Below are positions 41,406 to 50,453 of a stretch of DNA of 64,000 nt, piece after piece (the first letter of the stretch is position 1; each line of letters starts with the position of its first letter). The notes beneath the pieces were generated by a model, which was not told the DNA's origin, searched no databases, and saw nothing but the letters and a program-made list of their open reading frames with translations. Source of the DNA: DATCJA01 sp963814955 (lineage in GTDB: Bacteria > Acidobacteriota > Vicinamibacteria > Vicinamibacterales > UBA2999); assembly GCA_963814955.1 (NCBI GenBank), contig CAWFEX010000012.1, positions 186,001 through 250,000 on the forward strand. The letters are read 5' to 3'. The translations under genes and the position numbers were made by a program.

Positions 41406-42449
41406 CAGGCGACGAAGAGCTTGAGGAAGAGCTGAGCGAACAGTGAAGCCGTGACGTCGCCGCTGGCGAGGTTGTAGGGGACGGCGAGGCCGTCGCTGTT
41501 TGCCAGGAGAATCAATGTCAGCTTCCGGCCCGGGACCTTGATGTAGAGAGCGGAGTAAGCGTCGCGTGCGAGGCCGAAATGCCACACGATGCGCTCATTG
41601 TTGTACTGCTGCACGAACCACCCGAGGCCGGTCGGTACGGCTCCCGCCGCTGCCCACGCGCGCTGCCGAGTCTCGGCCTCGAGGAGGATGTTGTCCTCGA
41701 GTGCGGCATCAAAAAGCGCGAGGTCGCGGACGGTGGACACAATCCCTGTTGAAGCAGAGAGAGACGGCCGGGGATAGTCGGACCGGGTTGCGCGGCCCCC
41801 CGTCACTTTATACGGGACGGCTACGCGGTGCAGGATGGATTCGTACCGGCTGCGCTCGCTGTTGGTGAATTCCCGCCGCGTCGGAGTTCCATCAGCGAGG
41901 TCGTGACTCGGGACGGAATTCGTCATCCCAAGGCGATTGAGGATCTCTTCGGTGATCAGCCGCGCGTAGCGCCCGCTCGAACATTGGTCGATGACGGTCG
42001 TGAGCGCCGCATAGCGGTTCGAGTTGTACCTGGAAGCCACCGCCTGGCGCTTTGTGCGACAGGAGCTGCTCGAGGGTGGTGCTGTCGTCAGAGAACTGGG
42101 AGTTCCATCTCCGCACGCGATCGGATAAATCGAGATTTCTCAGCTCGAGGCATTGCTGCAGCAGGACCGTCGATGAGAGAACCTGTGTAAGGTCCAGCAG
42201 CGGATACGGCGTGTCGCCTTTGGCAACCTCAAAGGCTTCGACATCCTGATAGCCGAATCCTTTGTCCCAGACGAGCTGACCGTTCTGCGTGATCGCGACG
42301 GACAATCCTGGAATGCCTACCTGCTGCCGCAACGATTCGACGTACCGTTCGAACAGCGCGACGGGTAAACTCTGGCTCTGAGCGTGCGTGTGCGACGCCA
42401 CGACAGCCAGGGCAAGCGAGGCGACAGTAAGGAGCTTTAGCGTACGCAC
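41405..42449 (-). pseudogene. Beta-lactamase-fold (serine hydrolase-like) protein, frameshifted and lacking the SxxK motif
   Basis: Two frames together (347 aa if corrected) look like an exported class C/DD-peptidase-type fold: signal peptide to about THAQS, GIPGLSVAITQNGQLVWDKG, LEQLLSHKAPGG, then YNSNRYAAL and TGLGWFVQQYNNERIVWHFG. The frame changes near 42032 (one extra base in GGCTTCCAGG). The place where SLTK is expected reads DLTQ, so both the nucleophile Ser and the Lys are missing. It may be a pseudo-enzyme even if the frameshift is an error. Confidence 0.7.
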
Positions 42450-42513
42450 CAGGTTTCCCCCAAAATCTTACACCGGCAGAGGTTCACCTGTGGTACAGTG
42501 CAGAGGACCTTTT

Positions 42514-43077
42514 ATGGCTCTTCCGTTCGGATCCGCGGGCAAACGCGTCAAAACAGCCCTGTTTTGCGCGCTATTGCTCTGTTCGGCCACCGCGACCCTT
42601 GTGGCGGCGGAAGGCCTGCGCATTGTGCCACTTGTGCGCGACGATCACGTGCTGGTGACATTCGAGCTGGCGGACGGGTTCACTGAGGAAGTGCGGGCGG
42701 CCGTCAGGAGCGGGCTCAAGACCACCTTTACATACACGGTCGACCTCCGACTGGAGGTTCCGGTGTGGGTGGATCGGACGATCGTGACCTCCACCGTCAC
42801 CAACAGCGTCGAGTACGACAACCTCACCCGGTTGCATACCGTGGTGCGCATGGTCGACGGCAAGGTCGAGACCACGCAGGTGCTCGAGAGCGAAGCCGCG
42901 GTCCGCCAGTTGATGACCAGTTTCCAGCGGCTGCCACTGTTCGAGACATCCGTTCTCGAGCCCAACCGCGAGTACTACGTGCGTATCAGCGCGACGGCGC
43001 GGCCAACCAACGGCGCTTTCCTCTGGCCGTGGGGCAGCGGAACGTCCGGCCAGGCGAAGTTCACGTTCGTCCGGTAG
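42514..43077 (+). CDS. DUF4390 domain protein, exported (187 aa)
   Basis: A signal peptide (to about TLVAAEG) is followed by a beta-rich domain: LVTFELADGFTEEVRAAVRS, then GLKTTFTYTVDLRLE, as in DUF4390. The role of the family is unknown; it is usually periplasmic. ATG 42514 follows GAGG after a TACAGT -10-like box (42494-42499). It is divergent from the beta-lactamase-fold gene. Confidence 0.78.
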   Translation: MALPFGSAGKRVKTALFCALLLCSATATLVAAEGLRIVPLVRDDHVLVTFELADGFTEEVRAAVRSGLKTTFTYTVDLRLEVPVWVDRTIVTSTVTNSVEYDNLTRLHTVVRMVDGKVETTQVLESEAAVRQLMTSFQRLPLFETSVLEPNREYYVRISATARPTNGAFLWPWGSGTSGQAKFTFVR

Positions 43078-43118
43078 GCGTTTTTCCGGCTTCACAATCC
43101 TTCACAGGCGTATCGGCA

Positions 43119-43124
43119 TAGAAT
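43119..43124 (+). promoter_or_regulatory. Candidate -10 element (TAGAAT) for a leaderless start
   Basis: TAGAAT lies six bases before ATG 43131 with no Shine-Dalgarno sequence between, as for several other genes in this window. Confidence 0.4.
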
Positions 43125-43130
43125 CCTCCC

Positions 43131-43595
43131 ATGTATGTGGTGACGCTGGCACTTCACTCGCTGCTGCGATGGGTAGTGCTCGCCGCGGGGATTGTTGCAT
43201 TTGTACGTGCAGTAGCAGGTATGCGTGGGCGGCGAGCGTGGACGCCTGCTGACAACCGCGCGGGTCAGGTGTTCGTAGGGATGCTGGACCTGCAATTGCT
43301 GCTGGGCATCCTGCTGTATCTCTTCCTGAGTCCGATCACCAGCGTGGCGTTCCGCGATTTCGGTGCCGCCATGTCGAATTCCGGGCTGCGGTACTGGGCA
43401 GTGGAGCACCTCGCCGGCATGGTGATTAGCGTAGCGCTCGCTCATGTCGGCCGCGCGCGCGTCCAGAAAGCCACTGAACCGGCGCGACGACACAAGCTGG
43501 CGGCGATCTTCTTTGGTTTGGCGCTCGCGGTGATGCTGGCCTCGATCCCATGGCCGGGCACCGCTTCATCACGGCCACTCTTCCGCGGTTTCTAA
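43131..43595 (+). CDS. Four-helix membrane protein of unknown function (154 aa)
   Basis: Four predicted transmembrane helices (about 5-25, 47-67, 85-103, 122-140). Histidines near membrane faces (LHSLLRWVVL, VEHLAGMV, ALAHVGRA) could bind heme, but this is a guess from spacing. I cannot name a family. It faces the bacilliredoxin gene. Confidence 0.65.
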   Translation: MYVVTLALHSLLRWVVLAAGIVAFVRAVAGMRGRRAWTPADNRAGQVFVGMLDLQLLLGILLYLFLSPITSVAFRDFGAAMSNSGLRYWAVEHLAGMVISVALAHVGRARVQKATEPARRHKLAAIFFGLALAVMLASIPWPGTASSRPLFRGF

Positions 43596-43628
43596 AGCGG
43601 CGTTGACGTGCGTCGCGCCAGTGTGTCT

Positions 43629-44063
43629 CTAGGGCGCAGTGGCGGGGACGCAGAACCGATCGAAGGCGGCCGTCATCATGGCCGCAATCTGCTGGGGTCC
43701 CTGGTTCTCGATCTGCCGCCGCTCCAGCATCCACACGAGCTCGCCATCCCTCAGCAGCCCGATCGACGGCGACGAGGGCGGATAGCCGGTGAAGTAGCTT
43801 CGCGCGCGCTCGGTTGCCTCGATGTCCGCGCCGGCAAACACCGTCGCCAGGCGAGTGGGGCGCGCGCCGTGCCGGAGAGCGATGGCCACACCAGGGCGCG
43901 CTTTCCCCGCGGCGCATCCACAGATTGAGTTCACCACAATCATCAACGTACCGCGCGTCGTTTGGACGGCGTCGTCCACGTCTGCGGGCGTGCGCAGCTC
44001 CTCGACGCCCAAACAGGCGAGCTCGGCGCGCATTGGCGCCACGAAACTTTCCGGATAACGCAT
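43629..44063 (-). CDS. BrxA/BrxB-family bacilliredoxin
   Basis: This 144-aa thioredoxin-fold protein has the CGC active-site variant in VVNSICGCAAGKARPG, the hallmark of the YphP/YqiW (UPF0403) group. FTGYPPSSPSIGLLRDGELVWMLERRQI is also conserved (segments of the C-terminal half). In Bacillus these remove bacillithiol from proteins. Whether this organism makes bacillithiol cannot be seen here. Confidence 0.88.
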   Translation of the reverse strand: MRYPESFVAPMRAELACLGVEELRTPADVDDAVQTTRGTLMIVVNSICGCAAGKARPGVAIALRHGARPTRLATVFAGADIEATERARSYFTGYPPSSPSIGLLRDGELVWMLERRQIENQGPQQIAAMMTAAFDRFCVPATAP

Positions 44064-44159
44064 GAGTCATTATGGCCCAGCCGCGCTGAGGATGACAGTG
44101 ACCGGGCAGAGCTGAAACGGCATAAATCCTGAACGTGTACTGGCTCAGGAGGCAAGTTC

Positions 44160-45211
44160 ATGAAACGCGCAGCGATTCTGGTGCTAACCGTATTCCTTCC
44201 CGCCGTCGCCGCGGCACAACAGCCGTGCACGACGGATGCGCGTCAGGTCGTGAATGAGCTGTACCGACACATGCTCGAACGCCAAGCCGACGCTGGCAGT
44301 GCCCACTGGGTGCAACAGCTCGAGAGTGGTCGGATGACAGTTCGCGGCGTGGTGCGCGCGATTGCCGCGTCCCCCGATACACACAGCGGTTCGTGTATAC
44401 GGAGAACGGCGAGAACACGCCGTACGAGCGCTCTGTCGCCAGGCTGTACCGGCACATTCTTGGACGACAGCCTGACGTCGAGGGTCAGCGCGCATTTGCA
44501 CGAATGATCCAACAGAGCGGACCGGACGCGGCCATCGATCGCATTCTGGAATCCAGAGAGTACATGCAGCAGTTCGGTGAATGGGGCGTCCCCGGATCGG
44601 GCGGCGTTCGTTACTGTCCGTCGAACGGACGGGACAGCGTGCAGAACTCAACCGGTGCCGACGGGCGATTCCGCACCGACGGGCGATTCCGCGACATGGA
44701 CCGTAATGCCGACGGCGTGATCAGTCGGCCCGAGTGGCGGTCGAGCAACGGCGCCATGCCGGCGTTCAACAGGCTGGACGTGAACAACGACAGCAGGCTC
44801 ACGCGCGCGGAATTCCGCGGTCAGTTCGTCAATGACGACTTCGACACGGCGGCCACGTCGGGAGAGTTCATCGTCGTGGATTCGCGCGAGCGATGGACCA
44901 ACACGAGCCTCAACGTTCAGGCAGGCGACCTGATCGTCTTTGACGTGACCGGCACGGTTCGAATGAGCAACGAGCCCGGCGACGTTGCTGCAGCGCGAGG
45001 AGCGCGAAGCGGACGGCGTGCTGCCGATTCGCCGTTCTCGAGCCAGCCGGCCGGTGCGCTGATTGGGCGCATCGATAACGACACGCCGTTCTTCATCGGT
45101 AACCGCCGATCGGTTCGGGCGCCGTCGAGCGGACGCCTGTATCTTGGAGTGAATGACGACTATCTCGGGGACAACTCGGGTGAGTTCGAGGTGATGGTGT
45201 CGGTTCAGTAA
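44160..45211 (+). pseudogene. Exported DUF4214-like / EF-hand / lectin-like multidomain protein, frameshifted
   Basis: If corrected it is 349 aa. It has a signal peptide (to about AAAQQ), two DUF4214-like repeats (VVNELYRHMLERQAD and VARLYRHILGRQPD), two EF-hand loops (DRNADGVISRPEW, DVNNDSRLTRAEF) and a C-terminal domain resembling the LecA/PA-IL-like fold (GDLIVFDVTGTVRMS, IGRIDNDTPFFIG, LYLGVNDDYLGDNSG). The frame changes in ATACACACAG at 44377-44386, where one CA unit too many fits exactly. A sugar- or calcium-binding envelope role is plausible, but not shown. Confidence 0.72.
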
Positions 45212-47107
45212 CTACATCTCGACCTGCACTCCAAGCTCGACGACACGTTCGGGCGGCAGGCGGAAGAACGCTGTCGCCCGAACGGCGTTACGCGCCATCA
45301 ACACGAACAGTTTTTCCCGCCATATAGCCATCCCCTGGCGACGTGACACGATGATCGTCTCCCGTCCCAGGAAATAGGTCAGATCGTCGAGGTTCATCTC
45401 CACCCCCTTCGCGCGCGCCACTAACAACGCTTGAGGCACGTCTGGATCGTCCATGAATCCGAACTGGGCGCGGACGTTGAACAGGCCGCAGCCGAGCGTC
45501 TCGAACGTGATGCGCTCGTCGGGAGGCACGTGCGGCACCTGCGCGGTGGTGATCGTCAGCAGAACGACGTGCTCGTGAAGGACCTTGTTGTAGCGCAGAT
45601 TGTGCGCCAGGGCGGGAGGCGCGCCGCGTGGCTGAGCCGTCATGAAGACAGCTGTTCCGGGTACCGGACAGGCGGATTCGCCGCGATTCTCGCCACGAAG
45701 TCCTCCAGCGGCAGCGCGCGCGCGGTGAGCCTTTCCGCGAGCAGCCGGCGGCCCGTCTTCCACGTCGTCATGAACATGAAAATGATTCCGGCGCCCACAA
45801 GCGTGACCCAGCCACCCTGAATCACCTTGAGGATGTTGGCGCCGAAAAATCCGACGTCGATCGTCAGAAATGTGCCCGTGACGCCAACGGCAAGCGGCAT
45901 CGCCCATCGCCAGCGCTCGGTCATCACCACGAACAACAGCAGCTCGTCGATGACCATCGCCAGCGTCACCGCAATCCCGTACGCGGCGGCAACGGCGCCA
46001 GAGGAGCCGAATCCGATCACGATGAGCACAGTGGCAACCATCAGGGCCCAATTCACCTGGGGGATGTAGATTTGGCCTACTTTCGCTGGGCGAGGTGTGT
46101 TCGATGTCGAGACGAGGTGCGAGTCCGAGCTGGATGGCCTGTCGCGTCACCGAGAAGGAGGCAGAGATCAACGCCTGCGAGGCGATAATCGCCGCCGCCG
46201 TCGCAAGCCCGACGAGCGGAACAAGCGCCCACTGCGGCGCCAGCAGGAAGAATGGCTGCGACGCGGTTGGGTCCAGCAGCAACAGGGCCCCCTGGCCGAG
46301 ATAGTTCAGTACCAATGCGGGCAACACGAGACCGAACCACGCAAGCCGGATAGGGTGCTTTCCGAAGTGGCCCATGTCGGCGTACATCGCCTCGCCGCCG
46401 GTCACCACCAGGAAGACGGCTCCTAATACGGCGAAACCTGGAAATCCGTTCTCCCGAAAGAAGTCGAACGCATGGCGCGGATTGAAGGCGGCAAGCACTG
46501 CAGGCGCCTGCACGATCCATACGATGCCGAGTACCGCGATGGTCAGAAACCAGACAATAACGATCGGACCGAACAATCGTCCAACTCTGTGCGTGCCGAA
46601 CTGCTGAATGACGAACAGCACGACCAAAATCGTGGCGGTTATCGGCACGACGTAGGGGCTGAATAACGGCGTCACGACTTCCAGCCCTTCGACCGCACTG
46701 AGCACCGAAATGGCTGGCGTAATCATGCCGTCACCGTATAGCAACGCGGTGCCGAATATCCCTAGCGCGATCAGGACGGGCCGGCCGACGGCAAGTCGCG
46801 ATGCGCCGCTTGCGCCGCCGTTCCGGCTTGGCACCAGCGCGGTGAGCGCCAGAATGCCCCCTTCCCCCTGGTTGTCCGCACGCATGACGATGGCGATGTA
46901 CTTGATCGAAATGACGATCACCAGCGCATAGATGATGAGCGACAGGACGCCGAGCACGTTGTCGTGGGTGGGCGGGACCGCGTGCGACCCGAAGAAGCAC
47001 TCCCGGATGGCGTAAAGAGGGCTGGTGCCGATGTCGCCGTAGACGACGCCGAGGGCGGTAAGGGTCAGTGGCAGCAGAGCGCTGCGATGGTCAGTACGTT
47101 TCCTCAT
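45212..47107 (-). pseudogene. kup: Kup-family potassium transporter with two compensating frameshifts
   Basis: Low-affinity K+ uptake protein of the inner membrane. It starts with LTALGVVYGDIGTSPLYAI and has about twelve transmembrane helices, with a cytoplasmic C-terminal domain. At 46081-46083 an extra A (coding strand, after HTSPSE) shifts the frame. Residues from VGQIYIPQVNWALM onward continue in the second frame to near 45660, where a missing G restores the first frame (PGTAVFMTAQPRG). Corrected length is 631 aa. Both lie in homopolymer runs, so sequencing errors are likely. The last codons abut the lectin-like gene's stop. Confidence 0.82.
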
Positions 47108-47155
47108 CCGCGGTGTGCTGCACCGGGGTCGACGTGTCGGACACGAACGCTCCAG

Positions 47156-47161
47156 TATAAT
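47156..47161 (+). promoter_or_regulatory. Candidate -10 element (TATAAT) for acyP
   Basis: A perfect TATAAT lies 15 bases before ATG 47177, leaving a leader of only about 8 bases and no Shine-Dalgarno sequence. Confidence 0.55.
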
Positions 47162-47176
47162 CTCCGTTTCCCGTAT

Positions 47177-47449
47177 ATGCGCGTCGCGCGACGACTGATC
47201 ATCGGCGGACGCGTCCAGGGCGTCGGCTTCCGCTATTTCACGCAGGAGGCGGCTGCCCGCGAAGGTGTGACCGGTTGGGTGCGGAATCGGCCGGACGGCA
47301 GGGTCGAGGCGTACATCGAGGGTGAAACGGAAACGGTCACGCGCTTGGAGCGTGCGCTGCGGCGCGGGCCACCGGCCGCGCGCGTGGATGACGTCGAGGC
47401 CGAAAGCGAGCTGCCGAGTGGAGAGTACTCGGGCTTTGTGATCAAGTAG
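47177..47449 (+). CDS. acyP: Acylphosphatase
   Basis: This small 90-aa enzyme hydrolyses acyl phosphates such as carbamoyl or acetyl phosphate. The phosphate loop is GRVQGVGFRYFTQEAA with the catalytic Arg, and the catalytic Asn is in VTGWVRNRPDGRVEAYIEG. ATG 47177 was chosen because upstream residues are not conserved. It lies just upstream of apt. Confidence 0.93.
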   Translation: MRVARRLIIGGRVQGVGFRYFTQEAAAREGVTGWVRNRPDGRVEAYIEGETETVTRLERALRRGPPAARVDDVEAESELPSGEYSGFVIK

Positions 47450-47473
47450 CGGAAAGGCTTGTCGCGACCGATT

Positions 47474-47986
47474 ATGGATTTCAAACAGCACATCAGGCAT
47501 GTTCCGGATTTTCCGAAGCCGGGGATTCTCTTCTACGACATCACGACGCTGTTGAGAAACGCGGAGGGACTCCGGGCGACCATCGAAAAACTCGCGAGTC
47601 CCTATGCTGCAGACCGGATCGACGTCGTGGTCGGCATCGAAAGCCGCGGGTTCATCCTCGGGGCTGCGGTCGCCGAACGGCTTGGGGCCGGGTTCATTCC
47701 GGTTCGCAAGCCGGGAAAGCTGCCGGCAAAAGCCATCAAGGAGGAGTACGACCTCGAGTACGGCAAGGATGCGCTCGAGATTCACGCTGACGCGGTCGAT
47801 CGCGGCCAGCGTGTGCTCATCGTGGACGACGTGCTGGCAACCGGAGGAACCGCCGCCGCCGCGGCACAGCTGGTGAAGAAGGCGGGAGGCGACCTCCACG
47901 GCCTGGCGTTCCTCATCGAGCTGCTGGCGCTCAACGGGAAGGCGAAGCTCACGGGTGAACGCGTGTACTCGGTCCTGCAGTACTAG
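47474..47986 (+). CDS. apt: Adenine phosphoribosyltransferase
   Basis: Apt salvages adenine to AMP with PRPP (170 aa from ATG). It opens with MDFKQHIRHVPDFPKPGILF; VGIESRGFILGAAVAERLG and the PRPP-binding loop VLIVDDVLATGGTAAAA are intact. ATG 47474 fits the family. TTG 47459, nearer GGAAAGG, is an alternative. It follows acyP by 24 bases. Confidence 0.95.
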   Translation: MDFKQHIRHVPDFPKPGILFYDITTLLRNAEGLRATIEKLASPYAADRIDVVVGIESRGFILGAAVAERLGAGFIPVRKPGKLPAKAIKEEYDLEYGKDALEIHADAVDRGQRVLIVDDVLATGGTAAAAAQLVKKAGGDLHGLAFLIELLALNGKAKLTGERVYSVLQY

Positions 47987-48000
47987 TCGCGCAGGCTGAA

Positions 48001-48120
48001 GCCTGCGCTCTACGGACGACCAAGCCTACGCTCTACGGACGACCAAAGCCTGCGCTCTAAGGTCGACCAGGCTGACCCCGCGCTCAATCCGCACCTGTAG
48101 CGGGGGGCTTCAGCCCCCGC
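48001..48120. repeat. Tandem 23-24-base repeat and GC hairpin after apt
   Basis: Three units beginning GCCTGCGCTCTACGGACGAC occupy 48001-48070; the third is decayed. Then a hairpin GCGGGGGGCT-TC-AGCCCCCGC (48100-48120) ends just before the hydrolase stop. The hairpin core GGGCTTCAGCCC also occurs inside the LuxR-type gene. It lies between convergent genes. Confidence 0.7.
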
Positions 48121-48121
48121 G

Positions 48122-49147
48122 TTATCTATCCGCGACGCCTTCCATGAGAAACGCCACCAGTGGCGGGTAGGTTTTGTCAGGGGCTTCAAGATGCGGCACG
48201 TGCCCGAGCCCCGGAATCAGATGCAATCGTCCCCGGCCATTTGGGATGCGCTCGGCGACGAACTGCGTTCTTTGCTTGAACACCGCCGCCGATCCGGGCA
48301 GGACGTCCTCCGCCCCGCCAAATACGAGCGTGGGCGCCGTGATGTGCTCCCAGTCGTTGACGACCGCGTCCTGATATATGACCTGACCCAGCAGCGTCTG
48401 GATCATGGCGAGGCGCGGCCAGTCGGCGCTGAGGGTCCACGCGTATCGGTAACGCGTGTACTTCTCGAACTCGGGGTTCCACGCCGCCGTGTTGTGCGCG
48501 ACGTACCGCATGATGCCGGCCCGCACGGTCTGATACGTCGCGCCGAGCGTCCGTTTATAGGTTTCGTCGGTGCTTTCCCACGGTCTCTCGAAGCGCTGAT
48601 CGACGAGGCCAATGGGATTGTAGAGAACCAAGCGTTCTGTCATGTCGGGATACTGAGTGGCGAAGCGCGCGGCCAGCATCCCGCCCATGGAGTGGCCGAC
48701 GATCATCGCGCGCTGGATTTTGAGGCTCTGCAGGACCAGCCGCGTGTTGCGCGCCATGTCATGAAGGTTGTACGGAATGATCGGCTTCGACGATCGCCCG
48801 TAGCCGATCTGATCCGGTACGACCACTCGAAAGCCCTGCTTGCGCAGGACGTCGATCGGCCCACCCCAGTAGAAGCCCGCGAAATTGTTCCCGTGCAGCA
48901 GGACGACGGTATGGCCATTCGGCTGCCCGAGAGGCGGCACGTCCATGAACGCCATCCGCACGTCCTGTCCGTAGAGTGTCAGTGTCAGGTACGAAACAGC
49001 GTGTGGGTACGGCACATCCTCGGATGTGATGCTCCCAGGCGCCACATCCGGCGGGGGAGGAGCGGCCGGCGCAACCTGCGCGTGAAGCCCGGTGGACGCC
49101 GCAACGAGAAGGCCGGCGCAGCACACTGCAAAGATGATGTTCTTCAT
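48122..49147 (-). CDS. Exported alpha/beta hydrolase
   Basis: This 341-aa protein has a signal peptide (to about GLHAQ). The nucleophile elbow is GHSMGG in AMIVGHSMGGMLAARFA. The oxyanion stretch is VVLLHGNNFAGFYWGG, and the catalytic His is in IPGLGHVPHLEAP. The fold is like haloperoxidases or meta-cleavage hydrolases. Substrate is unknown; the leader suggests periplasmic action. Confidence 0.88.
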   Translation of the reverse strand: MKNIIFAVCCAGLLVAASTGLHAQVAPAAPPPPDVAPGSITSEDVPYPHAVSYLTLTLYGQDVRMAFMDVPPLGQPNGHTVVLLHGNNFAGFYWGGPIDVLRKQGFRVVVPDQIGYGRSSKPIIPYNLHDMARNTRLVLQSLKIQRAMIVGHSMGGMLAARFATQYPDMTERLVLYNPIGLVDQRFERPWESTDETYKRTLGATYQTVRAGIMRYVAHNTAAWNPEFEKYTRYRYAWTLSADWPRLAMIQTLLGQVIYQDAVVNDWEHITAPTLVFGGAEDVLPGSAAVFKQRTQFVAERIPNGRGRLHLIPGLGHVPHLEAPDKTYPPLVAFLMEGVADR

Positions 49148-49278
49148 AGAAGGTTGAAGCTTATAACAGGACTGCGAGCTCGGCGGTGCCCGTCCACGAC
49201 CATTTGTCGACGCTCTCTGTTTCGCGGTAGGATTCGTGGCCTCGCAGCTTCACTAGGCGCTCGCTTGGAGGTGCTGCC

Positions 49279-49470
49279 ATGCCCAACACGAACCGCCCAT
49301 TACCTATTCCGTGCCCCAAGTGCCATCACAACGGATGCACGCTCGTCGTGAAGAGCCTTACCGTCATGACTGTGACGTGCGCGAACTGCGGTCACGTCTG
49401 GGCGACTGATATGGATTCGCTACCGCCAGAAGTCCAAGAGAGAATCCCTGCCGCGTTGCGCGACGCCTAG
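49279..49470 (+). CDS. Small zinc-ribbon protein A (63 aa)
   Basis: Two CxxC knuckles (CPKCHHNGC... and CANCGHVW) flank a beta hairpin TLVVKSLTVMTVT, which is a zinc ribbon. GGAGG lies ten bases before ATG 49279, supporting a real gene. The layout matches the protein encoded at 49630-49821 on the other strand (see there). The function is unknown. Confidence 0.7.
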   Translation: MPNTNRPLPIPCPKCHHNGCTLVVKSLTVMTVTCANCGHVWATDMDSLPPEVQERIPAALRDA

Positions 49471-49629
49471 GTGGTCGTCAGTCGCTCTGCGCCGTTACGG
49501 CTGACTTCACTTTACCTACTTGAACGTGAGCTGACGGTCCTGGAAGGAAGAGGGCCGGTTCGACCGCGTCGCACGTTCCACACCGTCGCAAACAAGGTGG
49601 TGTAGAGCGGGCGCCTGCCGGCAACCGTG

Positions 49630-49821
49630 TCACATGCGATTCACATGCGCTCGTTCGCGGTCCGGTTCCGATAATGAGGAGGCCTCCACAGACCACGAAT
49701 ACCGACACCGAGTGCATTGCACTGTGACGACGCTCTCGCTTGCCACGGAGAGCTTCGCAACGTGGTGGTCACACCCGGGGCAACGTATTTCAAAAAGAAC
49801 ATCGAAAGGGTCAGGCGTCAT
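49630..49821 (-). CDS. Small zinc-ribbon protein B (63 aa), paralogue of A
   Basis: The same length and layout as the protein at 49279-49470: CPGC at the start, 16-20 residues, then VTVQCTRCRYSWSVEASSL against VTVTCANCGHVWATDMDSL, and an acidic-basic tail with ER. The two genes face each other. No clear ribosome binding site precedes it. It may bind zinc and a nucleic acid or protein, but that is only the general property of the fold. Confidence 0.6.
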   Translation of the reverse strand: MTPDPFDVLFEIRCPGCDHHVAKLSVASESVVTVQCTRCRYSWSVEASSLSEPDRERAHVNRM

Positions 49822-50016
49822 ACAGCTTCTCCGTCGAATGTGGCTTAGTGAAGCTGCAGGCCCAACGCAAAGGCAGATTCAGGAAGTCAGCTGGGAGAAG
49901 CTAAGCGTATCTCAGACCTCAGCCGTAAGCAACCTGCGTCCGTAGAACCTCATTGACGAAGGACAGCGGCGACCGAAGGATGGTCGGCAGCAACAACGCC
50001 CGCACCGGAGTCACGA

Positions 50017-50307
50017 GCGGCGCTGCGAGCCATCGACCTCAAATTCCACGACTTGCGGCATGAGGCGGGAAGTCGACTGCACGAGAAAGGCTGGCCGCTG
50101 CATCACGTCCAGCACATGCTCGGGCACGCCTCCCTTGAGCAGAGGACGACCTATCTGAATGTGACGTTGCTCGGGCGTGAAGACAGCATGCGGCGCCACG
50201 ACGAACCAGTCGAAGTTTGCAAAAAAGTTGCAAACGATGGCGGCATAGAGTCGGCGCCTCTTTGCAAGGCTTCAGCTGATCCGCCGGCGCATCATCCAGT
50301 AAACTAG
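50017..50307 (+). pseudogene. Tyrosine recombinase (phage integrase) C-terminal remnant
   Basis: The frame reads LKFHDLRHEAGSRLHEKGWP, then LHHVQHMLGHASLEQRTTYL, which is the C-terminal catalytic box of tyrosine recombinases: HxLRH, LGH and the nucleophile Tyr in TTYLNV. The first catalytic Arg and the N-terminal core-binding domain are missing, and I see no start. It ends 17 bases before tRNA-Arg, so it is probably what remains of an integrated element. Confidence 0.75.
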
Positions 50308-50324
50308 CGTGTTAGCGAGATCAC

Positions 50325-50401
50325 GTCCCCGTAGCTCAGATGGATAGAGCGCGCGCCTCCTAAGCGCGAGGCCGGCAGTTCAATTCTGCCCGGGGACGCC
50401 A
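50325..50401 (+). tRNA. tRNA-Arg (anticodon CCT), CCA encoded
   Basis: The acceptor arms GTCCCCG/CGGGGAC pair, the D arm is GCTC...GAGC, the anticodon stem is CGCGC/GCGCG with loop CTCCTAA (anticodon CCT at 50359-50361), and the T arm is GGCAG-TTCAATT-CTGCC. Discriminator G is followed by CCA. It reads AGG codons. Confidence 0.95.
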
Positions 50402-50410
50402 GAGCGCTGA

Positions 50411-50440
50411 AGTTCAAAGTGCAAAGTGCAAAGTGTAAAG
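50411..50440. repeat. AAAGTGC heptamer array
   Basis: Three to four seven-base units (AAAGTGC, AAAGTGC, AAAGTGT, then AAAGTAA) lie between the tRNA and the TPR gene. No inverted arm is seen. Confidence 0.6.
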
Positions 50441-50453
50441 TAAGTAAAAAGTT

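Noticed and set aside
44377..44386. Programmed frameshifting in the DUF4214/EF-hand gene
   Set aside because: No slippery heptamer plus downstream structure; a CA-unit slip or sequencing error explains it better.
45212..47899. A single 895-aa gene including kup
   Set aside because: The extra N-terminal residues are antisense shadow of acyP and apt, and the middle part is out of frame relative to Kup.
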